From positions 33,865,351 through 33,929,350 of the forward strand of contig NC_077230.1 in the NCBI RefSeq assembly GCF_027887165.1: a stretch of DNA of 64,000 bases, read 5' to 3'. The notes beneath the pieces were generated by a model. That model did not search any database and had not been told where the DNA came from. It worked only from the letters and a program-made list of their open reading frames with translations. Position 1 is the stretch's first letter, and the number at the start of each line of letters is the position of its first letter. This DNA comes from Monodelphis domestica. Lineage: Eukaryota > Chordata > Mammalia > Didelphimorphia > Didelphidae. This document shows, piece by piece, positions 26,801 to 33,719 of this stretch. The position numbers and the translations under genes are program-made.

Positions 26801-29611
26801 TTTGTCTTTGACTGGAGATACTTGATCCATGAAATATGATAACTTACTAGACAAAAAATAAATTCTACTTCGATTCATTTATTTCCTAAGAGAATAGAAC
26901 TTTGAGGGTTTTTAAAGTATACTTTCTCTCATAACATGTTTCTAGGATTTTCCTAAAATATAGTATTTGATTTAAGTTCCTTTAAGCTGTAAATGTCTGA
27001 TATTCTGACCCTTCAATTTTAATTTAATTTTTAATTTTAAAAATAAATTATTAATACATTTAAGTATTGATTGATTTTATTATTCATTCTTTTACTTAAG
27101 TAAACAGGTATGTTTTAATTAATTTAATTTTCCATTTAATTTTTTTTCAATTTGGGATTGTTTCAATAACACAAGTATCATTGGACTCCCATCTAGATAA
27201 ATAACAATTAATGCATGAAGTCCCAAAATGTTTCACAACGGCAAACTATTACGGTAGTTCCTTAATGTATTTTAGGATTGTACGATGTAATTTTTTACTT
27301 CATCCAGACCTAGGGAATATTTTTCTATTGTTGGAAAATCTGTATTCTTTAGAAATGATCCTATAGCAGCTTCATTTTCAGATTCATTATGTAAAGAATT
27401 AGAAAATCTATTCATCTGAATAAGTAGATGGAAAATCAAATCAAAACAACTCACCTCATATCTCGAAGATTGGCTAACATGACAGCAAAAGAAAGTAATG
27501 AATGATGGGGAGAGGGGGTGTGGAAAAGTTGGGATATTTGCATTGCTGGTAGACTTGTGAATTGATCCAACCATTCTGGAGGGCCATTTGGAACTATGCC
27601 CAAAAGGGGCTAAAAGACTGTCTGCCCTTTGATCCAGCCATAACACTGCTGGGTTTTTACCTCAAAGAGATAATAAGGAAAAAGACATGTACACGAATAT
27701 TCGTAGCTTCACTCTTTTTGGTGGCAAAAAATTGGAAAATGAGGGGATGCCCTTCAGTTGGGGAATGGCTGAACAAATTATGGTATATGTTGGTGATGGA
27801 ATTACTATTGTGCTCAAAGGAATAATAAAATAGAGGAATTCCATGGGAACTGGAAGAGCCTCCAAGAAGTAATGCAGAGTGAAAGGAGCAGAACCAGGAG
27901 AACATTGTACACAGAGACTGATACACTGTGGTACAATTGAATGTAATGGATTTTTCCATTAGTGGCAATGCAGTGATCCTGAAGAACCCAGAGGGATCTA
28001 TGAGAAAGAACACTATTCGCATTCAGAAGAAAAACTGTGGGAGTAGAAACACCGAAGAAAAACAACTGCTTGATTACATGGGTCTAGGGGGATATGTTTG
28101 GGGATGTAGACCATAAAGGAACATCCTAGTGCAAACAACAGCAGCATGGAAACAGGTTATGATCAAGAACACATGTAATACCCAGTGGAATTGCGCATCA
28201 GCAATGGGAAGGGTGGGCAGGGTGAGGGGAGGGAGGGATAGTATATGATTTTTGTAACCAAGGATTAATGTTTGAAATTGACCAAATTAAAAAATAAATG
28301 AAATGAAATGAAATGAAAAAAAGAAAAAAGAGTATGTGAGGCCACATTTGAATTAAGGACTTTTTAAAAAATTTAATTTATTTAGTCAATTTTTAGAACA
28401 TTATTCCTTGGTTACAAGAATTATATTCTTTCCCTCCCTGCCCTCTCCCTACCCTTCCTGAATCTGTTGCTCAATTTCATTGAGTATTACATGTATCCTT
28501 GATCAGAACCAATTTCTATGTTGTTGGTGTTTGCATTATGATGATCATTTAGAGTCTACCTCCCCAGCCATATCTGAGTTAAGGACCTCTTGTTTCTAGG
28601 CCTAGCTCTCAATTTGCTAAGCCACCTTTCATTCTTTTTTAGAACTCTGTGCATTAAAAAAAAAAAAAAAAAAACCACTGGTAACCAGGAAAGCAGTTTT
28701 GTAGTTTTTGAACAGTCAGATTAATTTCACTGAAACAGATGAAAAAACATTAATCATGGAAAATGGCAAAATTTCATTTCATTTATAGTAAATAGAATCT
28801 CATATTTTATAAGGCCTAAATTGCAAATCCTCGTTAGTATGATACCTTTGTCTTTGACTAGAGATACTTGATCCATGAAATATGATAACTTACTAGACAA
28901 AAAAAAATTCTACTTAGATTCATTTATTTCCAAAGAGAATAGAATTTTGAGGGTTTTTAAAGTCTACTTTCTCTCATAACATGTTTCTAGGATTTTCCTA
29001 AAATATAGTATTTGATTTAAGTTCCTTTAAGCTGTAAATGTCTGATATTCTAACCTTTCAATTTTTATTTAATTTTTAATTTTAAAAATAAATTAATAAT
29101 ACATTTAAGTATTGATTGATTTTATTATTCATTCTTTTACTTAAGTAAACAGGTATGTTTTAATTAATTTAATTTAGTTTTCCATTTAATTTTTTTTCAA
29201 TTTGGGAATGTTTCAATAGCACAAGCATCATTGGACTCCCATCCAGATGAATAACAATTAATACATGAAATCCCAAAACATTTCACAACGGCGAACTATT
29301 ACGGTAGTTCCTTAATGTATTTTAGGATTTTACGATGTAATTTTTTACTTCATCCAGACGTAGGGAATATTTTTCTATTCTTGGAAAATCTTTGTTCTTT
29401 AGAAATGATCCTATAGCAGCATCATTTTCAGGTTCATTATGTAAAGAATTAGAAAATCTATTCATCTGAATAAGTAGATGCAAAATTACACTTTTAATTT
29501 TTCTTTCCAAAGGAAATCGAAGTCAACAAGAAGAAAGACCGCCGGAAAATACTTAAGGCTATTAAGAAAGTTAGAGATTTTTGGGAAAAAAATCATTTCG
29601 TCTTATTATAG
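1902..29611 (+). CDS. Unit A: stand-alone PDZ-SAM neurabin-like gene, 11 coding exons, 419 aa
   Basis: Spliced coding model: 1902-1956, 7836-7956, 9688-9795, 10257-10362, 12159-12241, 15502-15589, 17619-17829, 21246-21357, 22160-22256, 25045-25224, 29513-29611. Every intron is GT-AG, all phases join, and the 1260 nt give 419 residues plus a stop. The PDZ domain spans about residues 8-97. Its strand after the last helix reads FQIEIGREPPE, close to the family's RFVIGREKPG, and is followed by a charged helix. An acidic linker covers about 190-325 and a SAM domain about 346-412 (TEWTNIEVGNWLWSIGM, then ITGEKLLTLDNHSLK, resembling neurabin-1's ITGEQLLQLDGNKLK). True neurabins are over 1000 residues and have an actin-binding and PP1-docking N-terminal half, which is missing here. 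A role as a small cytoplasmic scaffold is inference. The first exon may be preceded by 5' UTR exons outside the window. Confidence 0.82.
3280..3295. repeat. Target-site duplication, left copy (CIBAR1 retrocopy)
   Basis: AAGAAACGTGTCTCTG, identical to 5412-5427 immediately after the poly(A) tail of the retrocopy. Confidence 0.93.
3296..5411 (+). pseudogene. CIBAR1: CIBAR1 (FAM92A) processed retrocopy
   Basis: An intronless copy of the mRNA for the BAR-domain ciliogenesis protein CIBAR1 (FAM92A). It has a GC-rich 5' UTR (3296-3386), ATG at 3387 (MLRRTLENRDAQTKQLQDAV...), TAA at 4293-4295 after ELDVTEEEN, about 1.1 kb of 3' UTR, AATAAA at 5388-5393 and a poly(A) tail at about 5404-5411. It is flanked by a perfect 16-nt direct repeat AAGAAACGTGTCTCTG at 3280-3295 and 5412-5427, the hallmark of LINE-1-driven insertion. 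The reading frame is broken in the first half (near 3510-3540 and 3680-3700), and about 50 nt not found in the usual coding sequence sit at 3810-3860. The last 145 codons stay open. Old enough for several indels; unlikely to make the parent protein. Confidence 0.9.
5412..5427. repeat. Target-site duplication, right copy (CIBAR1 retrocopy)
   Basis: AAGAAACGTGTCTCTG directly follows the A-tail and matches 3280-3295 base for base. Confidence 0.93.
5428..5620 (+). mobile_element. MIR-like marsupial SINE
   Basis: Contains the MIR core words gacaagtcacttaaccctgt and cccagtttcctcttctgtaa, followed by a marsupial-type tail with aactcaagtcataaagagtc and acaactgactgac. It begins right after the CIBAR1 duplication site, so the retrocopy landed at or in its 5' edge. 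Confidence 0.7.
5923..6087. repeat. Inverted repeat and 33-bp tandem duplication in intron 1
   Basis: About 50 nt at 5923-5972 (cactttgatatctggtatgg...) are the near-perfect reverse complement of 6037-6087. In addition, the 33-nt word starting agtgaaaaataatatgatgg occurs twice in tandem at 6003-6035 and 6036-6067. Unit C has one forward copy (about 59412-59463) and no inverted arm. Confidence 0.8.
5975..7460 (+). mobile_element. Degenerate LINE-1 3' portion in intron 1 of unit A
   Basis: Matches the late ORF2 and 3' end of marsupial L1: DLTIPDIKVYYK-like coding near 6050, degraded reading to about 7190 (ending in the usual gaagggagcagaagcagaac), then the 3' tail with ggaaatatgttttacatgac. 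The same insertion is in unit C at 59385-60840, so it predates the A/C duplication. Confidence 0.75.
7621..7666. repeat. (AT)n microsatellite
   Basis: Uninterrupted AT dinucleotide tract in intron 1 of unit A. The unit C equivalent is at 60999-61040. Confidence 0.95.
7836..7956 (+). CDS. Unit A exon 2 (PDZ core)
   Basis: Acceptor tttgtatttatag and donor gtgagt. The exon completes the split Gly codon and encodes DNELGLCTCIFFDPADEDG followed by KEPGVFITEIIEGGAVHKLG. ELGL occupies the carboxylate-binding loop position (GLGI in neurabin). GVFITEIIEGGAVHKLG is the classic PDZ core, compare GIFVKTVTEGGAAQRDG. It is identical to the unit C exon at 61211-61331. Confidence 0.85.
7957..9687 (+). other. 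Intron 2 of unit A, no recognised element
   Basis: 1.73 kb with no recognisable transposon. It aligns along its full length with 61332-63079 of unit C at roughly 98-99% identity by eye. Short reading frames here and at 8428-8682 (reverse) are conserved in unit C simply because the DNA is. Confidence 0.6.
9688..9795 (+). CDS. Unit A exon 3 (PDZ second half)
   Basis: Acceptor ctatttttcag and donor gtaagt, phase 2 at both ends. Encodes IRVFDQIIKIGDINLIGLDE followed by AEIISTFKKMDDSPF, matching the PDZ pattern I-x-V-x-D-x-I-x-x-x-x-x-x-L-x-G seen in neurabin (RIQVNDQIVEVDGISLVG). The last helix is AEIISTFKK. Unit C differs here by one codon (ATC to GTC, I to V). Confidence 0.85.
10257..10362 (+). 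CDS. Unit A exon 4 (PDZ end and post-PDZ helix)
   Basis: Acceptor tgtacctag and donor gtatta. Encodes IEIGREPPEVKSELIVRLKL followed by SEERKKYFMNSLIVQ. IGREPPEVKSE matches neurabin's IGREKPGQVSE, and the helix that follows is conserved in neurabin as a charged segment (QTLEQERRQRELLEQ). Compared with unit C it holds a tight cluster of amino-acid changes (see findings). Confidence 0.85.
10363..12158 (+). other. Intron 4 of unit A, mostly unassigned
   Basis: AT-rich sequence with antisense-L1-like texture at about 10750-11560 that I cannot place firmly, and an ancient L2/MIR-like piece at about 11640-11740 (ctggaggtgaaggaatgttt ... tttatatccctagga). Confidence 0.4.
12159..12241 (+). CDS. Unit A exon 5 (linker)
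   Basis: Acceptor cctttaaag-type (ccatttaaag) with the pyrimidine stretch ttttctcc just upstream; donor gtatat. Encodes EKIGDITIVRGQASICTTSR followed by EPWYWMA, ending in phase 2. No clear neurabin counterpart is recognised. Frame and phase fit both neighbours exactly, which is the main support. The donor runs straight into an (AT)n tract. No homologue exists in unit B; the unit C counterpart would lie beyond the window. Confidence 0.62.
12242..12286. repeat. (AT)n tract directly after exon 5 donor
   Basis: Interrupted TA repeat that begins at the splice donor of exon 5 of unit A. Confidence 0.9.
12655..12812 (-). mobile_element. Marsupial tRNA-headed SINE
   Basis: Reads on the reverse strand. 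The forward text contains gtaagagctaggcattgggg, cagcccagggtcacatagca and agtgcctgaggacagatttg, the body of the SINE family whose forward head is seen at 25661. It lies in intron 5. Confidence 0.75.
13390..14310 (+). mobile_element. Solo LTR of an endogenous retrovirus (fossil)
   Basis: An LTR-like unit of about 0.92 kb starting TGAAAAATTTCCCACTG, with a TATTTAAG box at about 14049, a long CT tract and an ATTAAA-type polyadenylation signal at about 14192. A second copy lies in opposite orientation at about 25765-26683. No internal retroviral sequence adjoins it, so it is a solo LTR. The family is not named; it is probably a marsupial lineage. The two copies look several percent different, suggesting a moderate age. 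The exact 3' edge is uncertain by about 25 bp. Confidence 0.72.
14079..14162. repeat. (CT)n microsatellite inside the LTR
   Basis: More than 80 nt of CT repeats between the TATTTAAG box and the polyadenylation signal of the LTR. Confidence 0.95.
14615..15290 (-). mobile_element. Antisense LINE-1 3' fragment
   Basis: Reverse-strand L1 text (cctctgcagaataagaaaag, tttcatttgcattttttaat, gtttctcataccccaataat-like words) interrupted by a (CAAAA)n stretch at 14820-14886. It lies in intron 5 of unit A. Confidence 0.5.
15340..15445 (+). mobile_element. MIR-like SINE fragment
   Basis: Contains ggctaagtgacttgcccaag, degenerate core, and acttgagtccaaatctcttt, the MIR 3' half. It lies about 60 bp before exon 6. 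Confidence 0.6.
15502..15589 (+). CDS. Unit A exon 6 (helical linker)
   Basis: Acceptor ttttcttccacag and donor gtaaga. Encodes NLKFVIGALKILIEEDQGCR followed by KDFQAIFEQ, ending in phase 0. The unit B homologue (41931-42027) encodes a more strongly coiled-coil version (ELELKNEEMELKRIIEEEGQ...). This fits neurabin, where a coiled coil separates PDZ and SAM; here only about 30 residues remain. Confidence 0.72.
15590..17618 (+). other. Intron 6 of unit A
   Basis: Holds an L2/MIR-like piece at about 16200-16320 (gctggagacataaagagaaa) and TA/CA-rich tracts at 16620-16670 and 16750-16870. A segment at about 17100-17610 aligns with 42205-42690 of unit B (shared gtccatcctggatgtctgaa). Nothing else is recognised. 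Confidence 0.55.
17619..17829 (+). CDS. Unit A exon 7 (acidic linker)
   Basis: Acceptor ggtaaatttcag and donor gtaaga, ending in phase 1. Encodes 70 residues starting ANFFQDKYKDMNTYKV, rich in Glu/Lys/Asp, with the motif EDLSPGQLLAQGDFNS at the end. Unit B keeps EDITTGQLLAAEDISL at the same end but is 26 codons shorter in the middle. No domain is recognised; probably a disordered linker. Confidence 0.78.
18740..20030 (-). mobile_element. Antisense LINE-1 in intron 7 of unit A
   Basis: Reverse-strand L1 3' half: gttttgatct, cagttgatcattgtataata, ttccaattctttgcctctat, tctatctttgatccatttgg and onward into ORF2. The same element is at the same intron position in unit B (from about 43250), so the insertion predates the A/B split. 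It is heavily decayed. Confidence 0.68.
20990..21070 (-). mobile_element. MIR-like fragment
   Basis: cattttgtaggtgtgaaaaa followed by atgaggcacagaga, the central MIR motif. It is conserved at 50570-50690 in unit B. Confidence 0.5.
21246..21357 (+). CDS. Unit A exon 8 (acidic linker)
   Basis: Acceptor atttttcttag and donor gtaaga. Encodes TTIKKEKEEDEIVVEEEI, then ISTGKPTEGKAKKGFSWF, ending in phase 2. The strongly charged first half and the SGKP...FSWF end are conserved in unit B (50801-50903), which is three codons shorter. Confidence 0.78.
22160..22256 (+). CDS. Unit A exon 9 (basic linker)
   Basis: Acceptor tatgattctag and donor gtaaat. Encodes NIKERKLWNFFHFKKHDKQV followed by KNVHKWEEIDQE. 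FKKHDKQV is unchanged in unit B (51703-51799), which has the same 97-nt length. Confidence 0.78.
22880..23721 (+). mobile_element. LINE-1 3' end in intron 9 of unit A
   Basis: Late ORF2 and 3' UTR of an L1 in + orientation (cattctggagggaaatttgg, ggcaaaaattggaaaatgag, gaactggaaagacctccatg), ending in an A-rich tail at about 23700. 5'-truncated and decayed. Confidence 0.78.
23730..25044 (+). other. Rest of intron 9 of unit A
   Basis: Unassigned sequence. A more GC-rich patch at about 24400-24560 (cctctgcctcccatgaccca) has no recognisable coding content. The final 100 bp before exon 10 align with 51860-51975 in unit B. Confidence 0.4.
25045..25224 (+). CDS. Unit A exon 10 (SAM domain, helices 1-4)
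   Basis: Acceptor cttgaccttcag and donor gtaagt, phase 0 at both ends. The first 17 residues (VLEDYCPYSTEAPKTLP) are linker. Next comes TEWTNIEVGNWLWSIGMEEY, then VVKFYCKGITGEKLLTLDNH and SLK. The W-x-x-x-x-V-x-x-W-L...Y...F...ITGE-x-LL-x-L pattern is the SAM signature, closest in memory to the C-terminal SAM of neurabin-1. Confidence 0.86.
25269..25294. repeat. Short (AT)n tract
   Basis: AT dinucleotides shortly after the exon 10 donor of unit A. Confidence 0.9.
25545..25660 (-). mobile_element. Older marsupial SINE, left part (interrupted)
   Basis: Reverse-strand SINE body (gtgacttgccgagggtcaca) cut at 25660 and resuming at 28343 (ccacatttgaattaaggac) and again at 28588 (ttctaggcctagctctcaat). 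Unit B has the same SINE uninterrupted at about 52404-52590, so this is the target site of two later insertions. Confidence 0.8.
25661..25760 (+). mobile_element. 5' half of tRNA-headed marsupial SINE
   Basis: gcactgggtagctcagtgga carries an A-box-like tRNA head and gatcctgggttcaaatttga a B-box-like motif. The element starts next to the left target duplication and is lost after about 25760. Confidence 0.82.
25765..26683 (-). mobile_element. LTR of an endogenous retrovirus, reverse orientation (fossil)
   Basis: Same LTR as 13390-14310, read on the reverse strand, with a shorter purine tract in place of the long CT tract. Only the LTR is present. It is one part of the composite block, so it may not be an independent insertion. 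Confidence 0.75.
26684..27430 (+). repeat. Extra copy of the unit A intron-10 segment
   Basis: About 750 nt starting ctgaaacagatttaaaaaca and ending at ctgaataagtagatg, matching 28728-29487 with a few percent difference by eye. It ends just short of the exon 11 acceptor, so no exon was duplicated. Confidence 0.88.
27430..28329 (+). mobile_element. LINE-1 3' end with A-rich tail
   Basis: Encodes the L1 ORF2 C-terminus (KEIIRKKTCTRIF, VAKNWKMRGCPSVGEWLNKL) and the 3' UTR, ending in a (GAAAT)n-like A-rich tail. 5'-truncated. It is a fairly young copy, since 38340-39195 is very similar. Confidence 0.88.
28367..28576 (-). mobile_element. Short antisense LINE-1 3' tail with target duplication
   Basis: Begins with a T-rich tract (poly(A) of the reverse strand), then tagaacattattccttggtt and cctccctgccctctccctac, the L1 3' UTR. 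Flanked by near-identical repeats tgaattaaggac (about 28355-28366) and tgagttaaggac (about 28576-28587). Unit B has the empty site (aaaccaggacctctt). Confidence 0.78.
28728..29487 (+). repeat. Original copy of the duplicated intron-10 segment
   Basis: Lies immediately before exon 11 and is contiguous with it. Homologous to 26684-27430 and, more distantly, to 52670-53150 in unit B. Confidence 0.85.
29513..29611 (+). CDS. Unit A exon 11 (SAM helix 5, stop codon)
   Basis: Acceptor ttctttccaaag. Encodes EIEVNKKKDRRKILKAIKKV followed by RDFWEKNHFVLL and TAG at 29609-29611. The K-x-D-R-x-K-I-L-x-x-I segment is the typical last SAM helix. True neurabin-1 continues for several dozen lysine/glutamate-rich residues after its SAM; this protein stops about 10 residues after it. 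A 42-bp minisatellite begins within about 100 bp of the stop. Confidence 0.83.
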   Translation, partial: EIEVNKKKDRRKILKAIKKVRDFWEKNHFVLL

Positions 29612-29689
29612 AAATTGATGGAAAGAAGACACAGAACCAGAAAGATGGCAAAAATGGAAAATGCAATTACTTTTGTTATATTGAATTTT

Positions 29690-32600
29690 CATCATTTTAC
29701 TTCTGTTACTTTTGTTATATGAACTTTTAAGGGATTTTACTTCCATGTTACTTTTGTTATATGAACTTTTAAGGGATTTTACTTCCATGTTACTTTTGTT
29801 ATATGAACTTTTAAGGGATTTTAGTTCCATGTTACTTTTGTTATATGAACTTTTAATCATTTTATTACTGTTACTTTTGTTATTATTAACTTTTAATTAT
29901 TTCACTTTCATGTTACATTTGTTATATGAACTTTTAAGGGATTTTACTTCCATGTTATTTTTGTTATTATTAACTTTTAATCATTTCACTTCTATGCTAC
30001 TTTTTTATATGAACTTTTAAGGAATTTACTTCTATGTTACTTTTGTTATATGAACTTTTAAGGAATTTACTTCCATGTTACTTTTGTTATATGGACTTTT
30101 AATCATTTTATTACTGTTACTTTTGTTATTATTAACTTTTAATCATTTCACTTTCATGTTACATTTGTTATATGAACCTTTAAGGGATTTTACTTCCATG
30201 TTACTTTTGTTATATGAACTTTTAAGGGATTTTACTTCCATGTTATTTTTGTTATTGTTAACTTTTAATCATTTCAGTTCTATGTTACTTTTGTCATATG
30301 AACTTTTAAGGGATTTTACATCCATGTTACTTTTGTTATATGAACTTTTAAGGGATTTTACTTCCATGTTACTTTTGTTATATGAACTTTTAATCATTTT
30401 ATTACTGTTACTTTTGTTATCATTAACTTTTAATCATTTCACTTCCATGTTACTTGTTATATGAACTTTTAATCATTTTATTACTGTTACTTTTTTTTTA
30501 TTAATTTTTAATCATTTCACTTTCGTGTTACATTTGTTATATGAACCTTTAAGGGATTTTACTTCCATGTTACCTTTGTTATATGAACTTTTAAAGGATT
30601 TTACTTCCATGTTACTTTTGTTATATGAACTTTTAAGGGATTTTACTTCCATGTTACTTTTGTTATATGAACTTTTAATCACTTTATTACTGTTACTTTT
30701 GCTATAATTAACTTTTAATCATTTCATTTTCATGTTACTTTTGTTATATGAACCTTTAGGGATTTTACTTCCATTTTACTTTTGTTATGTGCACGTTACT
30801 TTTGTTATTATTAACTTTTAATCATTTCACTTCTATGCTACTTTTTTATATGAACTTTTAAGCATTTTATTACTGTTACTTTTGTTATTATTAACTTTTA
30901 ATCATTTCACTTCTATGTTACTTTTGTTATATGAACTTTTAAGGGATTTTACATCCATGTTACTTTTGTTATATGAAGTTTTAAGGATTTTACGTCCATG
31001 TTACTTTTGTTATATGAACTTGTAAGGGATTTTACTTCCTTGTTACTTTTGTTACATGAACCTTTAGGGATTTTACTTCCATGTTACTTTTGTTATATGA
31101 ACTTTTAAGGAATTTACTTCCATGTTTCTTTTGTTATATGAACTTTTAAGGGATTTTACTTCCATGTTACTTTTGTTATATGAACTTTTAAGGGATTTTA
31201 CTTCCATGTTACTCTTGTTATATGAACTTTTAAGGGATTTTTTATACATGTTACTTTTATTATATGATCTTTTAAGGAATTTACTTCTATGTTACTTTTG
31301 TTATATGAACTTTAATCATTTTATTACTGTTACTTTTGCTATTATTAACTTTTAATCATTTCACTTTCATTTTACTTTTGTTATATGAACCTTTAGGGAT
31401 TTTACTTCCATGTTACTTTTGTTATATGCACGTTACTTTTGTTATTATTAACTTTTAATTGTTTCACTTCTATGTTACTTTTGTTATATGAACTTTTAAG
31501 GGATTTTACATCCATGTTACTTTTGTTATATGAAGTTTTAAGGATTTTACGTCCATGTTACTTTTGTTATATGAACTTGTAAGGGATTTTATTTCCTTGT
31601 TACTTTTGTTACATGAACCTTTAGGGATTTTACTTCCATGTTACTTTTGTTATATGAACTTTTAAGGAATTTACTTCCATGTTACTTTTGTTATATGAAC
31701 TTGTAAGGGATTTTACTTCCTTGTTACTTTTGTTACATGAACCTTTAGGGATTTTACTTCCATGTTACTTTTGTTATATGAACTTTTAAGGAATTTACTT
31801 CCATGTTTCTTTTGTTATATGAACTTTTAAGGAATTTACTTCCATGTTTCTTTTGTTATATGAACCTTTAGGGATTTTACTTCCATTTTACTTTTGTTAT
31901 GTGCACGTTACTTTTGTTATTATTAACTTTTAATCATTTCACTTCTATGCTACTTTTTTATATGAACTTTTAAGGGATTTTACATCCATGTTACTTTTGT
32001 TATATGAAGTTTTAAGGATTTTACGTCCATGTTACTTTTGTTATATGAACTTGTAAGGGATTTTACTTCCTTGTTACTTTTGTTACATGAACCTTTAGGG
32101 ATTTTACTTCCATGTTACTTTTGTTATATGAACTTTTAAGGAATTTACTTCCATGTTTCTTTTGTTATATGAACTTTTAAGGGATTTTACTTCCATGTTA
32201 CTTTTGTTATATGAACTTTTAAGGGATTTTACTTCCATGTTACTCTTGTTATATGAACTTTTAAGGGATTTTTTATACATGTTACTTTTATTATATGATC
32301 TTTTAAGGAATTTACTTCTATGTTACTTTTGTTATATGAACTTTTAATCATTTTATTACTGTTACTTTTGCTATTATTAACTTTTAATCATTTCACTTTC
32401 ATTTTACTTTTGTTATATGAACCTTTAGGGATTTTACTTCCATGTTACTTTTGTTATATGCACGTTACTTTTGTTATTATTAACTTTTAATTGTTTCACT
32501 TCTATGTTACTTTTGTTATATGAACTTTTAAGGGATTTTACATCCATGTTACTTTTGTTATATGAACTTTTAAGGAATTTACTTCCATGTAACTTTTGTT

Positions 32601-32790
32601 ATATGAACGTTTAAGGGATTTTACTTCCATATTACTTTTGTTATATGAACTTTTAAGGGATTTACTTCCATGTTTCTTTTGTTATATGAACTTTTAATCA
32701 TTTTATTACTGTTACTTTTGTTATTATTAACTTTTAATCATTTCACTTCTATGTTTCTTTTGTTTTATTATTAACTTTTAATTATTTCAT
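29690..32790. repeat. 42-bp minisatellite after the unit A stop codon
   Basis: About 70 degenerate copies of a 42-nt unit, typically gttacttttgttatatgaac then ttttaagggattttacttcc then at. A second form has ttattattaacttttaatca. Because 42 is a multiple of three, frames stay open for long stretches on both strands (for example MLLLLYELLRDFTS repeats on +). These are not evidence of coding. A higher-order repeat of 1031 bp is visible: 31122-31455 recurs at 32153-32487. The unit B equivalent (about 53290-53360) has at most one related word and no array. Confidence 0.95.
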
Positions 32791-33300
32791 TTTTAAGTAA
32801 GTATTATTTTGATAGAGGATAATTTTTGCACAGGTTAATAATTGTTACATATAACATATGAAAAAATGGTTATAATATGCACGTATACTTTTTTATAAGA
32901 ACCAATATGGAATTTCCTCCATATGACCATAATGTAAAAAGCAATCATTCTAATCTAACAAAATATTTAGTTATTTTTCCTTTTCAACTTTTCATTGCCA
33001 CTGCCACCAGCTTTAAGTCTCAAGTACTCTTTATTGGTTCATAATCCCAGAGAACTCAATAGGCTTTAGTCAAGCCCTCATGATGCTCTCTTACTTTTGT
33101 TTCAGAATCTATTTAAACAAAAGAAATGCATATAAAAATCTGTACATATTATAGATTTCCTGTAAGTGTATATATTGTTCATGAGATCTCCTTATTTACC
33201 TTACTTTTTTTTGTCATAATCCTCTCCAAATCATATTTTAAGAGCTACAAAGTATAGTTTTATATTCATCACTCTCTTATAGAATTTAGTTTAAATTTCT
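32790..33300 (+). other. 3' flank of unit A shared with unit B
   Basis: Weakly alignable with 53340-53990 of unit B (tattattttgatagaggata / tattattttgatatagaata; ctctccaaatcatat shared). The AATAAA present in unit B at 53446-53451 is not intact here, so the polyadenylation site of unit A is not identified. Confidence 0.55.
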
Positions 33301-33719
33301 ATCAAAGTATTTTAAATAACAATGAAAATAACTTCATAAAACCTCCCCCTTAAAATTTCAGTTCATTCTCTCATAAAGGTATAAAAGCTCAGTGGATTAA
33401 GGATACCTCTTTAGGATTCATTCATAGGCACAGGCAGCACTTATGCTTTGGGACATGGGTGAACAGAACACGTTGGAGGGCAATGAAATTAGAGCTAAGA
33501 GATATCCCAAAACTATCCTCATTAAGGACATTGTAACATGTAAGGCATCCATTGATGTTAAGTGAGCAGCCTAGATGTAATCATAAAACTGACTGGACAG
33601 GACCCTTCCTCCTGATAGGGAATATTTTAATATAGATACTTGCACATACACATGTATTTCCATTTAAATGTGTATACACATATCTAAAATAATCTATACT
33701 AAAAAATAAGCATCATATG

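Larger units (their letters stand above)
25661..28329 (+). mobile_element. Composite retro-insertion in intron 10 of unit A
   Basis: A 2.67-kb block inserted into the SINE above and flanked by a 13-nt direct repeat AGAGTATGTGAGG at about 25648-25660 and 28330-28342. Parts in order: the 5' half of a + strand tRNA-headed SINE (25661 to about 25760); an LTR in reverse orientation (about 25765-26683); a copy (26684 to about 27430) of this gene's own intron 10, whose original is at 28728 to about 29487; and an L1 3' end with A-rich tail (27430-28329). The right end has an L1-type tail and the left end begins exactly at a SINE 5' end. See findings for how it may have formed. Confidence 0.75.

Noticed and set aside
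29606-32347. Long open frames in the minisatellite (MLLLLYELLRDFTS repeats on +, SSYNKSNMEVKSLK repeats on -)
   Set aside because: They follow automatically from a 42-nt unit with few stop codons and are not preserved as protein. Composition is that of repetitive AT DNA.
29690-32790. Possible CRISPR-like array
   Set aside because: Units are contiguous and degenerate with no unique spacers, and the context is a mammalian genome.
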